In this document: positions 1-5,926 of the stretch, one piece after another | Numbering within the stretch: position 1 is the first letter of the stretch | Layout of the letters: each line of letters begins with the position of its first letter | Source: JAXHUA01 sp034189695 | Lineage (GTDB): Bacteria > Chloroflexota > Dehalococcoidia > E44-bin15 | NCBI GenBank assembly: GCA_034189695.1 | Contig: JAXHUA010000160.1 | Coordinates: 1 to 9,752 of the forward strand | DNA length: 9,752 nucleotides | Reading direction: 5' to 3' | The notes under the pieces: model-generated | The model's input: the letters and a program-made list of their open reading frames with translations, nothing else | The model's database searches: none | Told to the model about the DNA's origin: nothing | Made by a program: the position numbers and the translations under genes

Positions 1-8
1 GGCAGGCC

Positions 9-59
9 CTCCCTCCCCCCGCCACAGGCGAGTCGCCTGCGGAGACTGGCGGGAGGGAG
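9..59. repeat. Nested GC-rich hairpin upstream of mutL
   Basis: Positions 9-24 and 47-59 pair as a C/T-rich and G/A-rich arm, with three unpaired C residues on the left arm. Inside lies a perfect 6-bp hairpin, CAGGCG (25-30) with CGCCTG (34-39) around a 3-base loop AGT. The structure is not followed by a T-run on either strand, so a standard intrinsic terminator is not supported. It could be a structured repeat or the end of an upstream transcript. The pairing is read directly from the sequence; the role is unknown. Confidence 0.5.
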
Positions 60-80
60 CTGGAGGGAGTGGGCTAGAAG

Positions 81-138
81 CCGTTCGTGGTGAGCTTGTC
101 GAACCATGAACGGCCTGGCGACAGGCTCAGGGTGAACG
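81..138. repeat. Dispersed palindromic repeat, two units, in the mutL leader
   Basis: Unit one is an 11-bp inverted repeat, CCGTTCGTGGT (81-91) with ACCATGAACGG (103-113). Its arms differ at one position (a G-T wobble) and the loop is 11 bases. Unit two (114-138) resembles the widespread environmental repeat core GACAGGCTCAGGGTGAACG. From memory, both motifs occur as many dispersed copies in Chloroflexota and some other bacterial genomes; only single copies are visible here. The block ends about 25 bases before the mutL start, so it may lie in the mutL leader. Confidence 0.55.
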
Positions 139-162
139 AAACGAAGGCCATTGTGAGAGCAG

Positions 163-1863
163 ATGTCGATAAGAACGCTGGAACCTGATGTTGTCTCCAA
201 GATCGCTGCCGGCGAGGTGGTGGAGCGGCCGGCGTCGGTGGTCAAAGAGCTGGTGGAGAACTCGCTGGACGCCGGCGCGACGCAGGTTGCGGTGGAGTCG
301 CGCGGGGGAGGAATCGGCTCAATCCGCGTGACCGACAACGGCTCGGGCATACGCGCCGACGAGGTGGAGCTGGCCTTCCGTCGCCACGCGACCAGCAAGA
401 TCAGCTCCTTCGATGACCTCCATTCCGTATCCAGCCTTGGCTTCAGAGGCGAGGCGCTGCCCAGTATCGCCGCCGTTGCCGGCGTCGAGATGCTGACCCG
501 GACCGAGAAGGACGCAGTGGGGACCTTCATTCGACTGGCAGACGGCGCCGTCGGCGACAGGGGGCAGAGGGGCTGCCCCCGGGGTACGACGGTCACCGTC
601 AGCAATCTGTTCCGGAACGTCCCGGCCCGCTTCAAGTTCCTCAAGTCGGTCGCCACCGAGAGCGGCCACATCTCCAACGTGGTGACCCAGTACAGCCTGG
701 CCTTTCCCGAGGTCAGGTTCACGCTGCTTGTTGACGGGCGCCTCACGCTCCAGACGCAGGGCAACGGCGACATGCGCGACGTGCTGGTAAGGGTGTACGG
801 GCTGAAGGTCGCCGACGAGATGCTCGCGGTTGGAGGGGAGGAGTTGTCGGTTCGAGGGTTCGTCGGCTCGCCCGCGGTCGGCCGCTCCAGCCGTGGCTAC
901 CTGAGCTTCTTTGTCAATGGACGCTGGGTCAGGAGCCCGCTGTTGGGCCGGGCGGTCGAGGAGGCGTACCACGGTCTGCTGATGACGGGCAAGCATCCTG
1001 TCGCCGTTCTCCGCATATCCCTCCCATTTGAGGATGTCGATGTGAACGTGCATCCCACCAAGGCTGAGGTACGGTTCCGAAATGAGAGAGACCTGTTCAC
1101 CGTGGTGGAGAGGGCGGTGAGGGCGGCCCTCGTCGAGCAGATGCCCGTCCCGTCCATCCGGAGGCAGCCAGCGCCGGTTGCCGCTCCGGCGGCCTTTCGC
1201 GAGCCGCCACACAGGCCGCCACCGGCCAGGCAGGAGATGTTGCTCGACAGTGGCAGCCCCGTGTCGGCGCCGGGCCTTTCGTCCAAGTCAACCTTACCCA
1301 TTCTGCGCGTGCTGGGCCAGCTATCGGCAATGTACATCATCGCCGAAGGGCCTGATGGGCTGTACCTCATCGACCAGCATGCCGCGCACGAACGCGTTCT
1401 GCTGGAAAGATTCCAGGCTCAGCGGGCGCGAAACGATGTTGAGGTGCAGGGGCTGCTGGAGCCGCTGACGGTCGAGATTACGCCGCGACAGGACGAGTTG
1501 CTGAGGCATCGCGCTGACCTTCTCGCATCGTATGGCTTCGTCATCGAGCCATTCGGGCCGCTCACCTATCTCCTGCGGGCGGTGCCAGCCGTGGTGAGGG
1601 CCGAGGCGGTCTCATCCACCATTGCGGACATACTGGATTCATTCGCAGCGGGCGGCAAGGTCGACCTGGAGGAAAGGATAGCGACGTCAATTGCCTGTCA
1701 CAGCGCGGTCAAAGCCGGGGATGCACTGACGATGGACGAGATGCGCAACCTGGTGCGCGACATGGAGGCGACAGAGTCGCCTCACACGTGTCCTCACGGC
1801 AGGCCGACGATGGTCCGCTTCAGTTCTTCACAACTGGAGAGGGAGTTCGGCAGAGTAGTCTAG
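163..1863 (+). CDS. mutL: DNA mismatch repair protein MutL (endonuclease type)
   Basis: MutL links mismatch recognition by MutS to strand nicking and excision. The 566 residues begin with a GHKL ATPase domain: ENSLDAGAT (about 32-40), DNGSGI (58-63), RHATSKI (74-80) and GFRGEALPSIAAV (93-105). The MutL signature VNVHPTKAEVRF falls near 294-305. A proline- and alanine-rich linker (about 328-372) leads to the dimerisation domain. That domain carries the nuclease motif DQHA(X)2E(X)4E at 404-415, ACHSAVKAGD at 511-520 and CPHGRP at 543-548. These motifs mark the self-nicking MutL of bacteria that lack MutH. The ATG at 163 fits the usual N-terminus, where IAAGEVVERP follows within 14 residues; no strong ribosome binding site is visible. 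It is separated from the minus-strand genes by convergence and is probably transcribed alone or with genes to its left. The stop codon is TAG. Confidence 0.97.
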   Translation: MSIRTLEPDVVSKIAAGEVVERPASVVKELVENSLDAGATQVAVESRGGGIGSIRVTDNGSGIRADEVELAFRRHATSKISSFDDLHSVSSLGFRGEALPSIAAVAGVEMLTRTEKDAVGTFIRLADGAVGDRGQRGCPRGTTVTVSNLFRNVPARFKFLKSVATESGHISNVVTQYSLAFPEVRFTLLVDGRLTLQTQGNGDMRDVLVRVYGLKVADEMLAVGGEELSVRGFVGSPAVGRSSRGYLSFFVNGRWVRSPLLGRAVEEAYHGLLMTGKHPVAVLRISLPFEDVDVNVHPTKAEVRFRNERDLFTVVERAVRAALVEQMPVPSIRRQPAPVAAPAAFREPPHRPPPARQEMLLDSGSPVSAPGLSSKSTLPILRVLGQLSAMYIIAEGPDGLYLIDQHAAHERVLLERFQAQRARNDVEVQGLLEPLTVEITPRQDELLRHRADLLASYGFVIEPFGPLTYLLRAVPAVVRAEAVSSTIADILDSFAAGGKVDLEERIATSIACHSAVKAGDALTMDEMRNLVRDMEATESPHTCPHGRPTMVRFSSSQLEREFGRVV

Positions 1864-1870
1864 CCGGGCC

Positions 1871-1891
1871 ACGCGGGCAAGGTGCCCGTGT
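1871..1891. terminator. Terminator-like hairpin between convergent genes
   Basis: ACGCGGGCA (1871-1879) pairs with TGCCCGTGT (1883-1891) around the 3-base loop AGG, giving 9 pairs including one G-T. It lies in the 44-base gap between the mutL stop and the stop of the converging amidohydrolase-like gene, where a two-way terminator would be expected. No clean T-run follows on either strand, so factor-independent function is uncertain. Confidence 0.5.
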
Positions 1892-1907
1892 CGCTCAGTG
1901 TCGGTCT

Positions 1908-2765
1908 TCATTCCCTTCCGAATACGCGCTGGGCGTTGCGATAGCAGACGTTGTCCAGTACCTCCGGCTTGTAGCCCTGTGCCTCCCAGTCGTCGTAGAG
2001 ACGCTGGAACGTGAAGAAGGGATAGTCCGAGCCGAACAGGAACCTGTGCTTCAGCCGGCCGTTGATTTCCCTGGTGACCTCCTGGGGGAAATACCTGGGC
2101 AGCCACCCATGCAGGTCGTTGTACACGTTCGCCTTGTGCAGCATCACCGAGATCATCTCGTTGTGGTAGGGCCATGGGCAGTGCGTGGCAATCACGTTGA
2201 GGTGGGGGAAATCGGCGGCCACGTCATCGATGTGTACCGGGTTCTCGGTGCGCAGGAGGTGTATCCCCATCCCTCCGGGCAGGCCCGCCCCGGCGGCGGT
2301 GTGGCCAACGCTGATCTTGACCGGGACACCGGCCTCCTGGCACAGGTCGTAGAAGGGGTAGAGAAGCTTGTCGCTCGCCGGTATCCCGTGCAGGAAGCCG
2401 TTGTAGTAGATACCTGCTGACCCCAGGTCCGTGATACACCTGTCAAGCTCCCTTATCCACTTGATGATGTTGACGCTGGGGACGGGTGACACCCAGAAGC
2501 TGTATACCACATCGGGGTAGTCCGTCTTGAGTTGCGCAATGTAGTCATGCGTATCCCTGATCCGGCCGAAGTCTGACTGGCCTGCCGTGGGCGGCACCAG
2601 TATCACCCGCGCGTCGGCGTCCCGAAAGACGGCCATCATCTCGGCTTCGGTCTGGTAATACGGGATTGTGGTCTTGAAGGCGGCCTCGAAGAACTCCTTG
2701 TAGGATAGAGGCCACATCGCTCCCTTCTCCGTCGTCATCTGTGTCTGAACGTCGATCACTTTCAT
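1908..2765 (-). CDS. Amidohydrolase-2 (COG2159-type) TIM-barrel protein with altered metal site
   Basis: This 285-residue protein has the layout of the amidohydrolase family 2 (PF04909), which includes ACMSD, gamma-resorcylate decarboxylase and lactone hydrolases. Visible signatures are the N-terminal strand MKVIDVQTQ, GHT (His155), ATHCPWP (His195), the GSDYP motif (Asp247) and the C-terminal NAQRVFG. Family members normally open with xDxHxH (or ExH/AxH), whose histidines bind the catalytic metal. Here both positions are glutamine (Gln7, Gln9), read directly from CAG codons. His155, His195 and Asp247 remain. The protein may bind metal differently, be metal-free, or have lost catalysis, so the substrate cannot be predicted. 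The ATG at 2765 is preceded by GAGGT about 7 bases upstream. Its position next to a CoA-ligase-like gene could mean aromatic or lactone catabolism, but a small opposite-strand gene lies between them, so a shared transcript is unlikely. Confidence 0.85.
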   Translation of the reverse strand: MKVIDVQTQMTTEKGAMWPLSYKEFFEAAFKTTIPYYQTEAEMMAVFRDADARVILVPPTAGQSDFGRIRDTHDYIAQLKTDYPDVVYSFWVSPVPSVNIIKWIRELDRCITDLGSAGIYYNGFLHGIPASDKLLYPFYDLCQEAGVPVKISVGHTAAGAGLPGGMGIHLLRTENPVHIDDVAADFPHLNVIATHCPWPYHNEMISVMLHKANVYNDLHGWLPRYFPQEVTREINGRLKHRFLFGSDYPFFTFQRLYDDWEAQGYKPEVLDNVCYRNAQRVFGRE

Positions 2766-2812
2766 TCAACTGACCTCTTCTTCCGCATTCGCTGGGTGTT
2801 CCCGTGGGCGTC

Positions 2813-2829
2813 CGACCCCGCCAGGGTCG
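2813..2829. other. Small perfect hairpin in the amidohydrolase leader region
   Basis: CGACCC (2813-2818) and GGGTCG (2824-2829) form a perfect 6-bp stem with a 5-base loop, 48 bases upstream of the minus-strand amidohydrolase start. It has no T-run. It could be a leader structure or an operator half-site pair. The rest of the 2766-2938 gap shows nothing I can name. Confidence 0.3.
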
Positions 2830-2938
2830 TGCGCTCGCTTCATCCTAGTGAGTCGAAGCGCCACAGTCAACGCCATGACCCGGGGCTGACGACTGCGGGT
2901 TTGGGAGGCGCTTCCAGGCTTGGTGCGCTCCCGGCGTG

Positions 2939-2967
2939 TTGACTTGCGTCGGCCTCATGTGTAGAAT
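2939..2967 (+). promoter_or_regulatory. Sigma70-type promoter for the small gene at 3001
   Basis: A -35 box TTGACT (2939-2944) and a -10 box TAGAAT (2962-2967) are separated by exactly 17 bases. Both are close to consensus (TTGACA, TATAAT). Transcription would start near 2974, leaving a leader of roughly 25 bases before the ATG at 3001. This supports the small downstream open frame as a real gene. Confidence 0.6.
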
Positions 2968-2971
2968 TATA
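2966..2971 (-). promoter_or_regulatory. Possible divergent -10 box for the amidohydrolase-like gene
   Basis: Read on the minus strand, 2966-2971 is a perfect TATAAT that overlaps the -10 of the rightward promoter. The best -35 at 17-base spacing is CTGCTA, which is poor. If used, it would give a leader of about 190 bases before the amidohydrolase start at 2765. Two overlapping divergent -10 boxes would make the promoters mutually exclusive; this is inference. Confidence 0.25.
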
Positions 2972-3000
2972 CTCGTCCAACAGTATCGTAGCAGATAGTT

Positions 3001-3357
3001 ATGTGGCTCAAACGGATGGCATTGGTGCGCAGGCTGGCGGGTGTGCTGACATCGCCGGGAGTCACCATGCCGCTGCTATCCGGCAGGAGCCCTATCCTGG
3101 ACGCATTGCTCTACCAGGTGAGCAAAGGGTATGCGGTGTCGCCTGTTGACCTGGGAGCATTCGTCAGGAACCCCGACGGCACCTGGAGCGTCACGAGAGA
3201 GGTCACAGTCCGAGGCCCCCGCGGCCGCGCTCGCGTCGTCCCGGGCCAGACAATCGCCCCTGGCGTCCGCTTCGCCGGCCTTGACCTCTTTGGCTTCCTC
3301 GAAAGAAGGTTGGGGAAGGGGAACCACGCACAGGGTCGTAACGGTCGCACGGTGTGA
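3001..3357 (+). CDS. Small uncharacterised protein, 118 residues
   Basis: I do not recognise this family. The product is basic, with an Arg-rich N-terminus and a central section containing DGTWSVTREVTVRGPRG and VVPGQTIAPGVRFAG, which reads like a short all-beta fold, followed by a probable helix (LDLFGFLERRLGKG). There is no signal peptide, membrane segment or recognisable catalytic motif. Evidence that it is real: a near-consensus promoter sits about 25 bases upstream, the codons are mostly G or C at the third position like the neighbours, and the frame lies in a gap between two genes rather than opposite one. Against it, no clear ribosome binding site precedes the ATG. It converges with the CoA-ligase-like gene, whose stop lies 97 bases beyond. 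A later start at Met6 or Met23 is possible. Confidence 0.55.
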   Translation: MWLKRMALVRRLAGVLTSPGVTMPLLSGRSPILDALLYQVSKGYAVSPVDLGAFVRNPDGTWSVTREVTVRGPRGRARVVPGQTIAPGVRFAGLDLFGFLERRLGKGNHAQGRNGRTV

Positions 3358-3454
3358 CAGCCATCGCTGCTATCATGGCGAAGCGGCGTTCTTGACGAAG
3401 GGACAGTGGGAATGGGTTGTGGTTGGACGCTGGCGGCCTCGTGACGTGAGCGGG

Positions 3455-4897
3455 TCACTCGCTGGCGCGGCGCTCGTAGTACCGGGCGACCCTGCTAATG
3501 GCGGTCGCGGCGCTGCTGAGGCTGCGGAATGCAGGCACACCTGCCTCGATGCACTGCTGCTCCGTTCGGAGAAGAATCTCCCACGTCTGCGGGTATGCTA
3601 CCGAGTGCAACGCCACGGCGAGCGGCTTGTGACATGTCTTGGCACTCTCTATGATGCTGCCGATCAGGGCGTCCAGCGAGGCCGAGCCAATCTCGTGGAA
3701 CAGGATTGGTCCGATGTCCAGCGCGTAGTGTGCCAGCAGAACGTCGCAGCCGTCCCAGCCGTCGAGCATGGCGATTATCTCGGTAAGGTGTTGTGGCGTG
3801 ACAGTTACGATCCACTGTGTGTCGATGGGGTTCCGCAGGATGGTCCCCACCGACGGCAGCATCTCTTCGAGCCTCTTGCGTATCTGCGGCGCGAAGCGCG
3901 GGACGGAGAGACCGGCACGCTCGCAGGCGTCAGCAGCGAGAACGGTGACGCCGCCTCCACCGCCAATGATGGCGGTGTTGCGGCCCTTCGGGACCGGCAT
4001 GTGGAGGAGAGCCAGTGCGACATCCACCATTTCCTCCACGCTATCGACCGCGATCACTCCCTTCTGCTTGAGCAATGCATCCCATATTGTCTCGGAGCTC
4101 ACCAGTGCGCCAGTGTGGGACGCAGCGGCCTCGGCTCCCGCCGTCTTCCTGCCTCCCTTGATAAGGATTACCGGCTTGGCTCTTGCAGCCTCGTCCAGCG
4201 CTCTGAGGAAGCGTCGCCCGTCCCTGACTCCCTCAACGTAGGCTCCGATAACCCTGGTCTCAGGGTCGCGGGCGAAGTACTCAAGAAGGTCGGACTCATT
4301 GATGTCGCAGGCGTTCCCGTAGCTCACAGCCTTGCTGAAGCGAAGTCCCCGAGAACAGCCGAACCGGATGGCATAGCTGCTGTTGCCACCGCTCTGACCG
4401 AGGAAGCCGAAGCACCCCGGCTCAGTGGAGAAATCGCCCGAGAAGCACAGGTTGTCCTTGGGGTGATAGATGCCCCAGCAGTTCGGCCCCAGTACACGCA
4501 TCCCCGCGCCGCGAGCGATGTCGACGATCTTGTCCTCCAGCTCGACTCCCTGCCGCGTTCCCAGTTCGCTGAAGCCGGCGGTAAAGATACAGACCGTCTT
4601 GACCCCCTTGGTGACGCAGTCCTCCACCAGTTGCGGGGTCAGATGAGCGGGGATGCACACGATAACGTAGTCGACTGGTCCGGGTATGTCTTCGAGACTG
4701 GGGTAGATCTTGAGGCCCCAGATCTCGCCACCACTGGGGTTCAGTGGGTAGACCTGTCCTTTGAACGCGCAGCGGACAAGAGGAACGAGCAGGGTATGAG
4801 CGGCGCTGAATCCCTCGCTCGAGATGCCTGCGACGGCAATTGACCTTGGACGAAAGATGTGGTCCAGGTCGCTACGTTGTTGGGTTCGGCTGTCCAA
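3455..4897 (-). CDS. NDP-forming acyl-CoA synthetase, alpha-type subunit (CoA-binding protein)
   Basis: The protein resembles the alpha part of ADP-forming acetate/acyl-CoA ligases, which interconvert acyl-CoA plus ADP and acid plus ATP through a phosphohistidine. It starts with a CoA-binding Rossmann domain (DLDHIFRPRSIAVAGIS, 10-26; GPVDYVIVCIPA, 73-84; GPNCWGIYHP, 137-146). The succinyl-CoA-ligase-like domains follow, with GQSGGNSSYA (167-176) and SHTGAL (260-265), whose His261 is the expected phosphorylation site. The usual family start then dictates the start codon: TTG at 4897, eight residues before the conserved helix. No in-frame ATG or GTG lies between it and the upstream stop, and only a weak GAG element precedes it. 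At 480 residues it lacks the ATP-grasp beta domain, and no beta gene is in the window, so ATP chemistry would need a partner encoded elsewhere. It is last in the minus-strand run, 112 bases after the metallo-beta-lactamase-fold gene. Confidence 0.88.
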   Translation of the reverse strand: MDSRTQQRSDLDHIFRPRSIAVAGISSEGFSAAHTLLVPLVRCAFKGQVYPLNPSGGEIWGLKIYPSLEDIPGPVDYVIVCIPAHLTPQLVEDCVTKGVKTVCIFTAGFSELGTRQGVELEDKIVDIARGAGMRVLGPNCWGIYHPKDNLCFSGDFSTEPGCFGFLGQSGGNSSYAIRFGCSRGLRFSKAVSYGNACDINESDLLEYFARDPETRVIGAYVEGVRDGRRFLRALDEAARAKPVILIKGGRKTAGAEAAASHTGALVSSETIWDALLKQKGVIAVDSVEEMVDVALALLHMPVPKGRNTAIIGGGGGVTVLAADACERAGLSVPRFAPQIRKRLEEMLPSVGTILRNPIDTQWIVTVTPQHLTEIIAMLDGWDGCDVLLAHYALDIGPILFHEIGSASLDALIGSIIESAKTCHKPLAVALHSVAYPQTWEILLRTEQQCIEAGVPAFRSLSSAATAISRVARYYERRASE

Positions 4898-4925
4898 TGT
4901 GAGCTCTTGGCCACCTGCGCCGGTC

Positions 4926-4944
4926 TCCCGCGACGGCTGCGGGA
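4926..4944. other. Short hairpin upstream of the CoA-ligase-like gene
   Basis: TCCCGC (4926-4931) pairs perfectly with GCGGGA (4939-4944) around a 7-base loop. It lies in the 112-base gap between the metallo-beta-lactamase-fold gene and the CoA-ligase-like gene. There is no T-run, so it may be a weak processing or attenuation structure, or chance in GC-rich DNA. Confidence 0.25.
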
Positions 4945-5009
4945 AACGGCCTGCCGTCAGTATACATCATTTGCTGCTCGTCGGCGAACCAGGCGAGGGT
5001 GCGGCTTCT

Positions 5010-5852
5010 TTACACCGTGAGTTCCATGCCGTCGTAGCCAAACTGGACGGTGTCCGTCTCGAGCTTTCGGTAGTCGTCGTGGCTCCGGTTCCAGTACTCC
5101 TCAAGGTGAACGAACACCACCCGCCTGGCGCCTATTCGCTTTGCCAGGTCGAGTGTCTGCTCATAGGTGTAGAGGGTGGTCCTGGAGATGTGGTCGGGCG
5201 GGTACTTGAAATGGTGCTTCAGTCCCGTCTCGAAGATTCCCGGCTGGATGATGAGCAGGTCGGGCTCCTGGACTTCGATCCTCCGTTCAGGGAAGGGCTT
5301 GAGATCGCACGGGGCGTACACCACCTTACGCCCCGACTTCTCGAAAACGTAGACGAAGGCCACCTGCGACCCGCGGTCGACGGGGATGCCGGTGAGGCGC
5401 ACGTTGCCGATGTCCACCGTATCCCTGAAGAGCTCGAGCCGGACGAAGCCGCTCGTCACGTAGAAATCGATGACGCGACCGTACTGCGACTGGATCTTCC
5501 GCAGAGGCGTGTTGAGCTGTTCCGGGAGCAACAGGCGGATTTGTTTCTCTGGATAGGTGGTCCATGTGCGGAAGTCGAGCGCAGTCTGCTCCACCACTCT
5601 GAACCCTTCGACGTGGTCAGGATCGAGGTGTGTGAACAGCAGGCAGTCGACGCGGCGGATATCGCAGCGGTTCAGCAGGTCGATTACCTCCGCCGGTGTG
5701 TCGATCAGAAGGTTTGCGTCATGCAGATAAGCGCACGGCCCGGCCCTGGAATAGGGCACGCCTTTCTTCCTCGCTTCGCGGCACACGCGACACTGGCACA
5801 GCGGTTTGGGGATGACCATGCATCCCCCCGATCCCAGGATGGTCCACTTCAT
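5010..5852 (-). CDS. PhnP-like metallo-beta-lactamase-fold protein with variant metal motif
   Basis: The 280 residues match the PhnP-type branch of the metallo-beta-lactamase fold. The N-terminus is MKWTILGSGG, followed by CxCxxC (Cys19, Cys21, Cys24), which in PhnP holds a structural zinc. The main motif is THLDPDH (74-80), so the usual HxHxDH has become HxDxDH (Asp77). No histidine occurs between residues 81 and 212, so the third metal histidine (His143 in E. coli PhnP, from memory) is missing. The bridging aspartate (Asp183 in YAPCDLKP) and the final histidine (His249 in VFVHLEEYW) are kept. HxDxDH recalls the HxExDH of flavodiiron proteins, so another metal may be used. PhnP hydrolyses cyclic phosphodiesters; that activity cannot be assumed here, and no other phn gene is present. 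The ATG at 5852 fits the conserved start but has only a distant GGAG. The gene lies 74 bases after the asparagine-synthase-like gene. Confidence 0.88.
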   Translation of the reverse strand: MKWTILGSGGCMVIPKPLCQCRVCREARKKGVPYSRAGPCAYLHDANLLIDTPAEVIDLLNRCDIRRVDCLLFTHLDPDHVEGFRVVEQTALDFRTWTTYPEKQIRLLLPEQLNTPLRKIQSQYGRVIDFYVTSGFVRLELFRDTVDIGNVRLTGIPVDRGSQVAFVYVFEKSGRKVVYAPCDLKPFPERRIEVQEPDLLIIQPGIFETGLKHHFKYPPDHISRTTLYTYEQTLDLAKRIGARRVVFVHLEEYWNRSHDDYRKLETDTVQFGYDGMELTV

Positions 5853-5926
5853 TGCACTGCGGCACTCCGCCTGGTCAGACTACAAACCCTCCCCGACGCC
5901 CAAAGCGACGAATCCTGGATGACGTT

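Noticed and set aside
163..1863. The MutL nuclease motif as something unusual
   Set aside because: DQHA(X)2E(X)4E is standard in most bacteria that lack MutH, so this is an ordinary MutL.
3441..3458. A 5-bp inverted repeat (GTGAC/GTCAC) across the CoA-ligase-like stop codon as a terminator
   Set aside because: The stem is short, the loop is 8 bases, and no T-run follows on either strand.
3131..4843. A 570-codon open frame on the + strand opposite the CoA-ligase-like gene
   Set aside because: The minus strand has clear family motifs across the same bases. The + strand translation shows no recognisable domain and is typical of antisense frames in GC-rich genes.
5859..5870. A 4-bp hairpin (GCGG/CCGC) just upstream of the metallo-beta-lactamase-fold start
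   Set aside because: A 4-bp stem is expected by chance in DNA this GC-rich.
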